Notes under the pieces: generated by a model
The model's database searches: none
What the model was told of the DNA's origin: nothing
What the model saw: the letters and a program-made list of their open reading frames with translations, nothing else
Shown: positions 8,933 through 17,667 of the stretch, piece after piece
Layout of the letters: each line of letters opens with the position of its first letter
Position numbering within the stretch: the stretch's first letter is position 1
Assembly: GCA_964406605.1 (NCBI GenBank)
Contig: CAYOSF010000001.1
Location: 406,989-470,988, forward strand
DNA from: CAYOSF01 sp964406605
GTDB taxonomy: Bacteria; Chloroflexota; Dehalococcoidia; DSTF01; RBG-16-68-14
DNA: 64,000 nucleotides
Reading direction: 5' to 3'
Position numbers and translations under genes: made by a program

Positions 8933-9898
8933 CTATCCGCCCACGACGGTATTGATGGCCGCGACGATGTGTTGGGGATTGGGCAGGACGTGTTCCTCCA
9001 TGTATCCCCCCGCGATGGGCAGGTTTGCCGCGGCCACCCGCTGGATGGGCGCGTCCAGGGAATCGAAGGCGTTCTCGACGACCTGCATCCCTATCTCGGC
9101 GCCGACGCCGCAGCGTTTCGTGTCTTCATCAACGATGACCAGGCGGCCCGTCTTCTTCACGGAGGCAACAATCGTTTCTATGTCGAGAGGTTCCAGCGTC
9201 CTCGGGTCGATCACCTCAACGCTGACCTTTCCTTCGAGCTCAGCGGCCACGTTGAGTGCGTGCTGCACCATGAGCGAGGTGGCGACGACCGTGACGTCAG
9301 TCCCCTCCCTCTTGACGTCGGCTACGCCGAGCGGGATGGTGTACTCTTCCTCCGGCACCTCGCCTCGGGCTCCCAGCAGCCGCTTGTGGTAGAAGAAGAC
9401 GACCGGGCTGTCGTCTCGTATCGCCGTCTTGAGCAATCCCTTGGCATCGTAGGGGTTCGAGGGGACGGCCAGCTTCAGGCCCGGGTTGTGCAGGACGACG
9501 GACTCCGGGCACTGTGAGTGCTCAGGGCCGGTCCTGGCGCCGCCCCCCATGGCGGCGATGAACACGAGAGGCAGCTTCACCCTCCCGCCGTGGATGAAGT
9601 GCCACTTGGCCGCCTTGAGGAAGACCTCATCGGCGCAGCACCACATGAAGTCCGCGAACATGAAGTCGGCGACGGGCCGGTAGCCGGCCATTGCAGAGCC
9701 GACGCAGGCGCCGGCTATCGCATTCTCGCTCAGCGGCGTGTCCATGACCCGGTCCGGGCCGAACTTCTGGACCAGTCCTGTCGTGGTCATGAAGGTGCCG
9801 GCCTGAACGTCCTCGCCGATGATGAAGACGGTGTCGTCTCTCTCCATCTCCTCTGAGAGTGCTTCGTTTATCGCGCTCAGGTACGGGATCTCTCTCAT
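8933..9898 (-). CDS. 2-oxoacid dehydrogenase E1 component, beta subunit
   Basis: A 321-residue transketolase-like pyrimidine-binding subunit. It begins with REIPYLSAINEALSEEMERD and the conserved IGEDV, and carries TPLSENAIAGACVGSAMAGYRPV, the classic E1beta segment that contributes to the ThDP site, followed by a C-terminal transketolase domain (VEVIDPRTLEPLD). It pairs with the alpha subunit, whose stop lies 15 bp before this start, as an alpha2beta2 decarboxylase. An AGGAAAG Shine-Dalgarno precedes the ATG. The closest functional classes are pyruvate and acetoin dehydrogenase E1beta; the genomic context does not distinguish them. Confidence 0.92.
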   Translation of the reverse strand: MREIPYLSAINEALSEEMERDDTVFIIGEDVQAGTFMTTTGLVQKFGPDRVMDTPLSENAIAGACVGSAMAGYRPVADFMFADFMWCCADEVFLKAAKWHFIHGGRVKLPLVFIAAMGGGARTGPEHSQCPESVVLHNPGLKLAVPSNPYDAKGLLKTAIRDDSPVVFFYHKRLLGARGEVPEEEYTIPLGVADVKREGTDVTVVATSLMVQHALNVAAELEGKVSVEVIDPRTLEPLDIETIVASVKKTGRLVIVDEDTKRCGVGAEIGMQVVENAFDSLDAPIQRVAAANLPIAGGYMEEHVLPNPQHIVAAINTVVGG

Positions 9899-9913
9899 GT
9901 CGCGATCGCTTTC

Positions 9914-10891
9914 CTACTCCGCGTAGAGGGCCTTTTCCAGGACTGCGGCGTCTGGCGCAGGGCTGTCCATGGCGAACCGCTCCGCCTCGTCGATCTCAGC
10001 AGCCGCCTCCCGCTCGATCCTGTCGATCTCTTCCTGGGATAGAACGTTCTCTTTCACCAGCCTGGCTCGGAAGAGCGTGATAGGGTCTCTCTTCTTCCAG
10101 GCCTCCATCTCCTCCGCCGGCCGCGGCTGGGCGTGAGAAATGTCGGGTACCCCTTCGACGTGGGCCCGGTAGCGATAGGTCTTGCACTCCACGAGTGAGG
10201 GGCCCTCTCCGGCCCTCGCCCTCTCGACGGCCGCCTGGACGGCCTCGTGGACGGCGACGACGTCCTGCCCGTCCACCACCACCCCGGGCATGCCGTAGCC
10301 GCCTGCGAGGTCGGCGATGTTCTCCTTGGCGTAGGCGTCCTTGATGGGCATGAACTGTGCATAGAGGTTGTTGTGGCATACCCAGACAATGGGGAGCTTC
10401 CAGACGGCCGCCAGGTTCATCGCCTCGTGCATGGTGCCCCGGTTGGAGCTGCCGTCGCCGAAGAAGCAGACGACCACCTGGCCCGTGCCCCGTTTCTTGG
10501 CGGCAAGACCCCATCCCAGCGAGACCGGGAACTGCGACCCGATGGTGCCTGCCGCTCCCAGAATGCCCACCTCCGGCTCGACGGCGTGAAAGCCCGCGAT
10601 GCCGCCCGCGCAGCCCGTCGCCTTCCCGTAGTGCTCACCGATGAAGCGCCGGGGCGACATGCCTTTCGAAATCGTGTGGGCGGCGCCGTGTCCGCGATGG
10701 TGCGGGTAGATGTAGTCATCCTCCCTCAGGAAGGTGCATCCCCCGACGCCGACGGCCTCCTCTCCTTGCCCGCTGTGGAAGAACGCCACGGTCTTGCCCT
10801 CAGCGACGCCTTTGACGACCGTCTCGTCGAGCTTTCGAGCGCGCACTAGGTTGGTGTAGAGCTTGATCAACTGTTCCTTTTCAAGCGTCAT
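9914..10891 (-). CDS. 2-oxoacid dehydrogenase E1 component, alpha subunit (pyruvate/acetoin type)
   Basis: A 325-residue ThDP-dependent decarboxylase alpha subunit. I chose the ATG at 10891 because it is preceded by AAGGGGGAAGG and matches the usual family start (MTLEKEQLIKLY); an in-frame extension to 11047 looks non-coding. The ThDP/Mg2+ motif runs from GDG (145-147) to NN (174-175). DYIYPHHRGHG and GCAGGIAG, equivalent to the GGxGGS-type loop, are typical of AcoA/PdhA. It is the first gene of the E1alpha-E1beta-E2-E3 unit. A 285-bp gap separates it from the SDR gene upstream, so it probably has its own promoter. Confidence 0.92.
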   Translation of the reverse strand: MTLEKEQLIKLYTNLVRARKLDETVVKGVAEGKTVAFFHSGQGEEAVGVGGCTFLREDDYIYPHHRGHGAAHTISKGMSPRRFIGEHYGKATGCAGGIAGFHAVEPEVGILGAAGTIGSQFPVSLGWGLAAKKRGTGQVVVCFFGDGSSNRGTMHEAMNLAAVWKLPIVWVCHNNLYAQFMPIKDAYAKENIADLAGGYGMPGVVVDGQDVVAVHEAVQAAVERARAGEGPSLVECKTYRYRAHVEGVPDISHAQPRPAEEMEAWKKRDPITLFRARLVKENVLSQEEIDRIEREAAAEIDEAERFAMDSPAPDAAVLEKALYAE

Positions 10892-11176
10892 CCTTCCCCC
10901 TTTCGCGTCATACCGTGTGGTAGCACGGCAGCGGTCTGCAGGCCAGAGCCGCCGCCCGATCGACGATAGTGGTGACTGGTATGGGTTGGCGGCGGCCCTC
11001 CAGGGCACCTCCTCGGGTGTCGTCCATAGCCGGTGAGACACACGCAAGGGCGGCCTTCAGGCGCCGCGCTTGGATTCGGGCCGTGGCGCCAAGGCCCCGA
11101 CCTCCGTGCTCCGGCGAGCGTTTGGCGCCGGGACGCCCCTTCGATCCGGAAGGCGCCGGCGCTTCGCCGGATCGGT
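10892..11176. other. intergenic region upstream of the E1alpha gene
   Basis: A 285-bp GC-rich gap between the SDR stop and the E1alpha start. Apart from the Shine-Dalgarno next to 10891 I see no convincing promoter, terminator, riboswitch or small gene. A promoter for the dehydrogenase operon is expected here. Confidence 0.4.
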
Positions 11177-11956
11177 CTAGCTCCACATGTTCGACCCGCC
11201 GCAGACGGTGATCGCCTGTCCGGTGATGTATGCGCTTGCCTGAGAGGCAAGGAACACGGCGACTCCTTTGAGGTCGTCGGCCTCACCGAGACGGCGCAGC
11301 GGTATCATTTGGTTCGCTCGCTGCTCTGCCTCCGGGTTGTTCCACAGCGCCTCGGCGAAGTCGGTCTTAATGAGGCCGGGACAGATGGCATTGACTCGAA
11401 CGCCCCGCGGCCCGAGTTCGGCGGCGAGGTTCCTGACAAGTGCAATCAGAGCGAGCTTCGAGATGTTGTAGGTGCCGGTCACGAGCGACGGCCCGAAGGC
11501 CCCGGTGCTCGAGGTGACCATGATGGACCCACTGCCACGTTCGATCATGTCCGGCGCGACCATCTGGATCAGCCAGTGATTGGCCTTCACGTTCGTGGTC
11601 ATGATCTTGTCGTAGGCTTCATCGGATATCTTCGACATGGGCCCGAAGAAAGGGTTCACGCCCGCGTTGCCCACGACAACGTCGATGGGACCTAGTTGCT
11701 CGTGTGTCGCGTCCACCAGCGCTTGTAGCTGTTCCTTGTGGCCCGCGTTGCAGGCATGGGTGAACACGCGCTCCTCGCCGCACTTGGCGTTGATCTCGTC
11801 GGCAGCCGCGACGCACTGATCCAGCTTGCGGCTCGAGAGCATCACCCGCGCCCCGTGCTCGGCGAATCCTTCGGCCATGGCCTTGCCCATTCCCTTTGAG
11901 GCGCCCGTGAGGAGCGCTACCTTGCCGCTCAGATGGAACAGCTCCGTCGATACCAT
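11177..11956 (-). CDS. SDR-family NAD(P)-dependent oxidoreductase
   Basis: A 259-residue classical short-chain dehydrogenase/reductase. The cofactor motif is TGASKGMG (17-24), the structural NAG motif (NAGV) is near residue 97, catalytic Ser is at 149/150, and the YxxxK pair is Tyr163-Lys167 in YNISK. Similar enzymes act on 3-hydroxyacyl-CoA or secondary alcohols. The ATG at 11956 is preceded by GAGGAGGT; the overlapping TTG one codon upstream is less likely. It starts 31 bp after the acyl-CoA dehydrogenase gene, so the two are probably co-transcribed, which supports a role in acyl-CoA or ketone metabolism. Confidence 0.9.
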   Translation of the reverse strand: MVSTELFHLSGKVALLTGASKGMGKAMAEGFAEHGARVMLSSRKLDQCVAAADEINAKCGEERVFTHACNAGHKEQLQALVDATHEQLGPIDVVVGNAGVNPFFGPMSKISDEAYDKIMTTNVKANHWLIQMVAPDMIERGSGSIMVTSSTGAFGPSLVTGTYNISKLALIALVRNLAAELGPRGVRVNAICPGLIKTDFAEALWNNPEAEQRANQMIPLRRLGEADDLKGVAVFLASQASAYITGQAITVCGGSNMWS

Positions 11957-11987
11957 CAATGACCTCCTCTAAGAGAACCGCTTGCGC

Positions 11988-13238
11988 CTATGCCTGGTAC
12001 TTGCGAAGCTCAGCGCGGCCTACCACCAGGTGGTGCACCTCGTCGGGGCCGTCGGCGATCCTGAGCGTTCGCTGGTTGGTGTACATGCCCGGCAGCGGCG
12101 ACCATTGCGATACGCCGGTGGCGCCGTGGATCTGGATGGCTTGGTCGATGATCTGGCACACCCGCTCGGGCACCATAGCCTTCACCATGTGCAGCCAGAC
12201 TCGGGCCTCGCGGTTGCCCAGCACGTCCATCGCCTTCGCCGCTTTGAGCACCATGAGCCGCATGGCCTCAATATCGATGCGGATGCGAGAGACCATTTCG
12301 ATGTTCTTGCCGAGCTGAATCAGCGGCCTGCCGAACGCCTCCCGGGATACGGCGCGCTTCATCAAGAGGTCGAGCGCTCGCTCAGCCTGGCCGATGGAGC
12401 GCATGCAGTGGTGAATGCGCCCGGGGCCGAGCCGGATCTGCGAGATCTCGAAGCCGCGGCCTTCGCCGAGCAGAATGTTCTGCCGCGGCACCCGCACGTC
12501 CTCCAGCTTGATGTGCATGTGGCCGTGGGGAGCGCCGTCGGACCCGAACACGTGCATGGGTCCGAGAACGTCTACGCCGGGTGTGTCCATGGGCACCAGG
12601 ATCTGCGATTGCTGCCGGTCGGGCGGCGCGTCCGGGCTGGTCTTGACCATGCAGATCATGATCTTGCAGCGTGGATCCCCCGCGCCCGAGATGTAGTACT
12701 TCTCCCCGTTGATCACCCATTCGTCGCCGTCCAGCACGGCCCGGGTGTCGATGTTCTTGGCATCGGAGGAGGCGAGGCCGGGCTCCGTCATGCCGAAGCA
12801 GGAGCGGATCTCTCCGTTCAGGAGCGGTTTCAACCACTGCTCCTTCTGCTCCGGAGTGCCGACGCGCTGCAGCACCTCCATGTTGCCGGTATCGGGCGCG
12901 GAGCAGTTGAGCGTCTCCGATGCTAGCGCGTTCTTTCCGAGTTCGGCGGCGATGTAGGCGTAGTCCAGGTTCTTGAGTCCTTCACCGGTCTCCGCATCCG
13001 GCAGGAAGAGGTTCCACAGTCCCGCAGCCTTGGCCTTGCTCTTCGCCTCCTCGAGCAGCTCCAGTTGGCCCGGCGCCCAGCTCCAGCGGTCCGCGCGGCC
13101 CTCGCCCAGGCTGAAGAACTCCTCTGTTATCGGCTCAACGTTTTCCGCGATGTGCTTCTTCACCGCGTCGAACAGCGGCCGGGCTTCCGCCGACATGGCC
13201 AGGTTGTTGAGGTCAGCCTCCTGATCGATCTCGCTCAT
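11988..13238 (-). CDS. acyl-CoA dehydrogenase family protein
   Basis: A 416-residue FAD-dependent acyl-CoA dehydrogenase. Visible family features are CFGMTEPGLASSDA (flavin/substrate contact), WVINGEKYYISGAG, AFGRPLIQLG, and the C-terminal QIHGATGVSQWSPL with RTLRIADGPDEVH. It resembles the ACAD10/11-like group that acts on longer or modified acyl chains. The ATG at 13238 has AAGGAGA in good position; an extension to 13286 has no supporting signal. It heads a two-gene unit with the SDR and is divergent from the methyltransferase at 13439 across a 200-bp promoter region. Confidence 0.92.
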   Translation of the reverse strand: MSEIDQEADLNNLAMSAEARPLFDAVKKHIAENVEPITEEFFSLGEGRADRWSWAPGQLELLEEAKSKAKAAGLWNLFLPDAETGEGLKNLDYAYIAAELGKNALASETLNCSAPDTGNMEVLQRVGTPEQKEQWLKPLLNGEIRSCFGMTEPGLASSDAKNIDTRAVLDGDEWVINGEKYYISGAGDPRCKIMICMVKTSPDAPPDRQQSQILVPMDTPGVDVLGPMHVFGSDGAPHGHMHIKLEDVRVPRQNILLGEGRGFEISQIRLGPGRIHHCMRSIGQAERALDLLMKRAVSREAFGRPLIQLGKNIEMVSRIRIDIEAMRLMVLKAAKAMDVLGNREARVWLHMVKAMVPERVCQIIDQAIQIHGATGVSQWSPLPGMYTNQRTLRIADGPDEVHHLVVGRAELRKYQA

Positions 13239-13438
13239 TGATGTCTCCTTCAGTTCACTGTTGCCGGCTCGGGCGGCGATGCGCACAGGTCAGTGACAGA
13301 ATACTCAAAGACCCAACCGGACGCACCTGAGCTTGGCCACCGGCCTCTTGAGGGCGGTGGCCCGCGCTAGACTGGCCCCAGGTCGACGATTTCTGGTTCC
13401 ATGCCCGCAGACCGCGAACGATGCCTGGAGCTTGACTT

Positions 13439-14224
13439 GTGGGCGACTGTGGGCTGGGATTCGACAACGTCCCCGAGATCTACGACCGCATCCGGCCCAC
13501 ATACCCGCCGGAGCTGTTTGAGGAGCTGTTTGCGTATCTAGGGGGCGGCGGGCGGCTACGCGCCGTCGAGATCGGGCCGGGCACCGGCCAGGCGTCGCGC
13601 CCGTTGCTGGAGCACGGGATCGCGGTCACGGCGGTGGAGCCGGGCGAGCACCTCGCGGCGTTCCTCAACGACAAGTTAGGCGGCGAGTTTCCCCTGCTCG
13701 AAGTGGTCAACGCGAGGTTTGAGGACGCTGAGCTGGAGCGGGGCGCGTTCGATCTGGTCTTCGCGGCAACATCGTTCCACTGGCTCAATCCAATGACGCG
13801 CTTGCAGAGAAGCCGGGACCTGTTGCGAGAGGGCGGCGTTTTGGCCATCGTCGATACGAACGCGATCACATCGTCCGCGGATCGGGGCTTCTTCGCGCGC
13901 TCGCAGTTCGTCTACGACCGACATGTGTCCAACAACGCGCCGCCAGAGCTGCCGACCGAAGCCGAGCTCACGCCGCCGGTGTTCGCCGACCTGAACGGGT
14001 GTGGACTCTTCGAGGAGATCCGACTACGGCGCTACCGCTGGGACCAGACCTACGCGTCGGCTGAGTATGCTGACCTGATGCGCACCTACTCCGACGTCCA
14101 GGCCATGGAGCGCCCGCAGCGGGAGGCCCTGATCCGCGACATCGGCGCTCTCATCGACTCCGAGTTCGGCGGCTCGGTCACGGGGCCGCTCGTGGTCACG
14201 CTGACGCTGGGGCGGAGACGCTAA
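13439..14224 (+). CDS. class I SAM-dependent methyltransferase
   Basis: A 261-residue methyltransferase with the Rossmann-type SAM site VEIGPGTGQAS (motif I, about residues 43-53), an acidic end to strand 2 (AVEP), and the FHWLNP segment typical of the methyltransferase_11/25 type. It starts at a GTG; the TTG just before it is less likely. The substrate is unknown. The gene stands alone, with a divergent acyl-CoA dehydrogenase upstream and a convergent alcohol dehydrogenase downstream. Confidence 0.85.
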   Translation: MGDCGLGFDNVPEIYDRIRPTYPPELFEELFAYLGGGGRLRAVEIGPGTGQASRPLLEHGIAVTAVEPGEHLAAFLNDKLGGEFPLLEVVNARFEDAELERGAFDLVFAATSFHWLNPMTRLQRSRDLLREGGVLAIVDTNAITSSADRGFFARSQFVYDRHVSNNAPPELPTEAELTPPVFADLNGCGLFEEIRLRRYRWDQTYASAEYADLMRTYSDVQAMERPQREALIRDIGALIDSEFGGSVTGPLVVTLTLGRRR

Positions 14225-14361
14225 GTATCAAATCTCCACAGGACTCCTGCCAGGCGGAGCCAGACTCCGGCCTGTGGCTGCCACAAACGCAGGATGAGCG
14301 ACAGGCGCGCTGCGCCCCGAGCAGACTTGCGGGGGCGCTACCCTCCCGCTCCGCGTCGTGG

Positions 14362-15369
14362 TCAGGGTTTGATCAGGACCTTGATCGCCTCTTCAACCTT
14401 GAGTTGGGTTTCGTAGGCATCCTTCGCCCTGTCGAGGGGGAATTCGTGGGTCACGAGCGGCTTCCTGTCCACCTTGCCGGTTCGCATGAGGTCCAAGGCC
14501 TGGGCGAACTCATCCAGCGACCATGCCCAGGAGCCGAACACCTTCAGTCCCTTTCGCATGATGAGATTGGCCTCGATCTCGAACGGCCTCTCGGAGACTG
14601 CCACCAGCACCACCTTGCCCGTCTCCCTGACCATCATGAGGGCCTGCTGCAGCGTCGGCGGCCCCGCTGCCTCGCGACTCACCCCGGCACAGTCGAAGAC
14701 GACATCGATGCCGCCCGAAGGCACGTCGGTGAACGAGACCGGGGTCGAACCGGTCAGTTCGAGGACTTTCCGGCACGGATCATCGACCGCGGCATTGATG
14801 ACCGCATCGGCGCCCAGGTGCCTCGCCATCGCCAAACGCCTCTCTGAGACGTCGACCACAATGATCGTTTTGGTGGCGGTGACGGCTCTCAACACCTGAA
14901 CGACGCCGAGGCCGATGATGCCCGCACCGATGACCACGACGGTATTCCCTGCCTCAGGGCCGGCTAGGCCGACGGCATGGACAGAGTTGGCCAGCGGCTC
15001 ATTGGTGGCGGCTTCCTCATAGCTCACATTAGAGGGGATGTGGAAGATGGCCGGCGTGGCGATGGCGGGCATCCTGAGGTACTCCGCGTTGCCCCCAAAG
15101 CTGACGCAGGTGACTCTGTCGCCCACGTGGAGCCCCTTCGCTTCGCCGTTGATTTCGACGACATCCCCACTGAACTCGTGGCCAAGTGTGCGGCCGGGAC
15201 CGGCCGGCACTCCCAACTCCGGGAACAGGCCGTGCTTGTAGGCGTGCAGGTCGGAGCCGCAGATTCCGCAGGCCCGGATCCTGATGAGGACGTCGCCGGG
15301 AAGCAGCGTCGGTGTCTCGACCTCCTCTACTCTGACGTCCCGGGGTCCATGGAAAACGGCTGCCTTCAT
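14362..15369 (-). CDS. zinc-dependent alcohol dehydrogenase, MDR superfamily
   Basis: A 335-residue medium-chain dehydrogenase. The N-terminal GroES-like domain has the zinc ligand region CGICGSD (Cys37) and GHEFSGDV (His64-Glu65), and the NEPLA segment follows. The NAD(P) fold is VVIGAGIIGLGVVQ near residue 145. The four structural-zinc cysteines seen in sorbitol and threonine dehydrogenases are absent. Relatives oxidise polyols, threonine or sugars. It is an independent minus-strand gene; the solute-binding protein gene on the same strand ends ~95 bp before its start, so co-expression with uptake of the substrate is possible. Confidence 0.9.
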   Translation of the reverse strand: MKAAVFHGPRDVRVEEVETPTLLPGDVLIRIRACGICGSDLHAYKHGLFPELGVPAGPGRTLGHEFSGDVVEINGEAKGLHVGDRVTCVSFGGNAEYLRMPAIATPAIFHIPSNVSYEEAATNEPLANSVHAVGLAGPEAGNTVVVIGAGIIGLGVVQVLRAVTATKTIIVVDVSERRLAMARHLGADAVINAAVDDPCRKVLELTGSTPVSFTDVPSGGIDVVFDCAGVSREAAGPPTLQQALMMVRETGKVVLVAVSERPFEIEANLIMRKGLKVFGSWAWSLDEFAQALDLMRTGKVDRKPLVTHEFPLDRAKDAYETQLKVEEAIKVLIKP

Positions 15370-15463
15370 GCCTCATCCTCCAACCGTGCCGCCACGGTGA
15401 GATGGTGGTTGCGTCACGCGAGGGCGGGCATCGCCCAAAGCTCCTCCGCGCGCCGGGCTGGCT

Positions 15464-17182
15464 CTAGAGATCCAGCCACGTGGTGTTCACGTACTCGACC
15501 GCACCACCCAGGCCCTGCGTGATGTTCTTGACGAACGGCTGGTAGAGCGTGTAGGAGAGCCAGCTCACGATTGGCAGAGCCGCCGGCCCTTTCGCATAGA
15601 TGAGACGTTGCGCCTCCTTGACCCGCTCGGCGCACTCCTCCAGGCTGGCGGTTCGCTTCGAGTCCAGGATCGCCTCGTCGATCTCGGGGTAGAGCTTCCC
15701 GATGCCGATCCCATAGTTGCCGCTGCCCTCCGGCCCCACGGAGAGGTGCCAGTCCAGGGGGATCTCACCGAGCTCGTAGACCTGGTTCAGGGAGAACGAT
15801 GAGTCGTAGTCCACCGTTGCGTACCTTGCCAGCCAAGTGCCGAAGTCCAGTGCCTCCTCCTCCAGTTGAAAGCCGGCGTCCTGCATCTGCTGCTTCCAGA
15901 TGGGCAGGTGCTCGGCGTGGTAGAAGATGTCGACGCCGGTGGGGTACATCACCTTGATCCTGATCGTGTCCTCCCCGGTGGCGTCCCGGATGAGTTGCCT
16001 GGAGCGCGCCGGGTCGTAGGGCTGCAGCTCCTCAAGCTCCTCCGGGTCGAGGGCAAACGGGCCGGCCGGCCAGTGGACCAGGCCGTCCGGCTTGGCGCCG
16101 CCCTCGCCGAAGATGCGGTCCACGAACTCCTGCCGGTTGAGGGCGTACAAGGCCGCCTTGCGGATCCGCTCGTCGTCCCAGGGCGGACGGGTAGGGTTCA
16201 TGTTGAAGGAGATGTAGCTATTGACGGGCTCTTCGGCCACGATGTAGTCGGGATCCTGGCGGACCAGCTCGTCCTTCTCGGTCTTGTCCTGGGCGCCGTA
16301 GCTGTAGATCTGGGCGTCCTGGAAGGCAGTTCGACGCGCCAGGCGGTCGGTGATGCGAGCGACGTCTATCCCATCGTAGTAGGGGAGCTGGGCATCGCCG
16401 TGCTCGTCGTCGGTGCGGTAGTAGTGGGGGTTGCGGTCCAGCTTGATGCCGCCGGTCTCCTGGTAGGAGCCGGGCTGGATGGTGTATGGACCGCCTCCGG
16501 CGCCCTTGTCACTGAGGCTGATCCCCTGCTCCCAGAACTCCCGCGGCGGGATCGAGCCGAGCCCTGGGGGCCCGATCCGGAAGAGGAAGTAGGCGTAGGG
16601 GCCTTTGGTTGTGATAGTGATGGTCTGCGCGTCCGGCGCTTCATGGGAATCGAGCCATTCCGTGCTGAACGTGCGTTGCCGCGCGCCTTCGTCCTCGACG
16701 ATCCGGTCCTGCCACACGTTGGCGTCGAGCGCATCCATGTCCCGCTCTTCGATGCCTGCGTCGTTGGGTCCGATCGTGACGCCCGGGCGGATGTTGAAGA
16801 CGTAGGTCTCATCATCCGGTTGCTCGAGCTCCTGGGCGAGGTCGAAGAACCACCAGTCCAAGTCCATCCTGGATCGCTCTAGGAGGCCGTTGTAGATGCG
16901 GGCGGCAATAGCGACGAAGCCGCCCACGCTGGTCACCGGATCGAGCGTGCCCCAATCGACCGTGGTCGTGCTCTGGAACCGACCGCCGCGCTTGGGTGTT
17001 CCGGCCTCCGCTGTCGCGCTGGGCGTGGGGGTCCCCCCGGCCCGCGGCGTCTCATCGCCGTTGCCACCGCCGCAGGCGGCCGCTACTGCGAGGCCGGTCG
17101 CGCCCACCCCCGCCGTACCCAGGAGGCGCCTGCGGGAGATCCTTTCGCGCTGAAGCCGTTGCCAATAGCTTCTCCTTGCCAT
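15464..17182 (-). CDS. ABC transporter solute-binding lipoprotein, family 5 (DppA/OppA type)
   Basis: A 572-residue extracytoplasmic binding protein. The N terminus has a twin-arginine-like stretch RRRLLG (residues 17-22), a hydrophobic run, and a lipobox ending at Cys37 (AVAAAC), followed by a Gly/Thr/Pro-rich linker, so it is probably exported by Tat and lipid-anchored. The mature part has the family-5 pattern (VDWGTLDPVTS, IYNGLLE, NPHYYR, ALNRQEFVDRIFGEGGA). It binds peptides, oligosaccharides or similar ligands. No permease or ATPase genes are adjacent, so it is either an orphan subunit or feeds a transporter elsewhere. Confidence 0.9.
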   Translation of the reverse strand: MARRSYWQRLQRERISRRRLLGTAGVGATGLAVAAACGGGNGDETPRAGGTPTPSATAEAGTPKRGGRFQSTTTVDWGTLDPVTSVGGFVAIAARIYNGLLERSRMDLDWWFFDLAQELEQPDDETYVFNIRPGVTIGPNDAGIEERDMDALDANVWQDRIVEDEGARQRTFSTEWLDSHEAPDAQTITITTKGPYAYFLFRIGPPGLGSIPPREFWEQGISLSDKGAGGGPYTIQPGSYQETGGIKLDRNPHYYRTDDEHGDAQLPYYDGIDVARITDRLARRTAFQDAQIYSYGAQDKTEKDELVRQDPDYIVAEEPVNSYISFNMNPTRPPWDDERIRKAALYALNRQEFVDRIFGEGGAKPDGLVHWPAGPFALDPEELEELQPYDPARSRQLIRDATGEDTIRIKVMYPTGVDIFYHAEHLPIWKQQMQDAGFQLEEEALDFGTWLARYATVDYDSSFSLNQVYELGEIPLDWHLSVGPEGSGNYGIGIGKLYPEIDEAILDSKRTASLEECAERVKEAQRLIYAKGPAALPIVSWLSYTLYQPFVKNITQGLGGAVEYVNTTWLDL

Positions 17183-17667
17183 CTTTGTTCCTTCCTCTCC
17201 GCTGTTCTCACACGAGGCCTTTCGAGGGAGCCTTCAGTCCCGCGGCGGGCAATGCGACGTTGGCCGCGATTCGCTCTCGCAGGCCGGGTGTTTCGAATGC
17301 CTGCCCATTCGCGAGCATAAGGTATGCTACGCCCGGCGACGTGGCGGGTCAACCTGTGGAGGGGCTTCGCGCAGATCTACCACGAAGGAGCGACTCTCGC
17401 GCCAGTGGTCGTGGTGGGTCACGACGTTGGGCAGTGGCTCAGGTATCTGGTGCAGGAACAGTTCCTGGGCGGCAGTGAGTCTCAGCAAGGCCGGCCTGCT
17501 TCCCTCAGCCGAGCGACGTGCGAGGCCGGGCCAGTGCCCGTGATACCGGATCGGCTGCGCCGCTTCTTGGTGACCAGGCAGGGCCGGCCGGAATTGGCGG
17601 ATTGGGCGCGAGTTCGGCGATATACTGGCTGGGAGCAGTCGCTTGGCTCGCGAGGAGACTACCACCG
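17183..17667. other. 485-bp divergent intergenic region
   Basis: It lies between the divergent binding-protein and lipoprotein genes. It holds a short inverted repeat, AGCATA-AGG-TATGCT (17315-17329), that could be an operator for either gene. Open frames exist on both strands, but they lack a ribosome-binding site and protein-like composition, so I do not call a gene. No riboswitch or sRNA signature is recognised. Confidence 0.4.
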
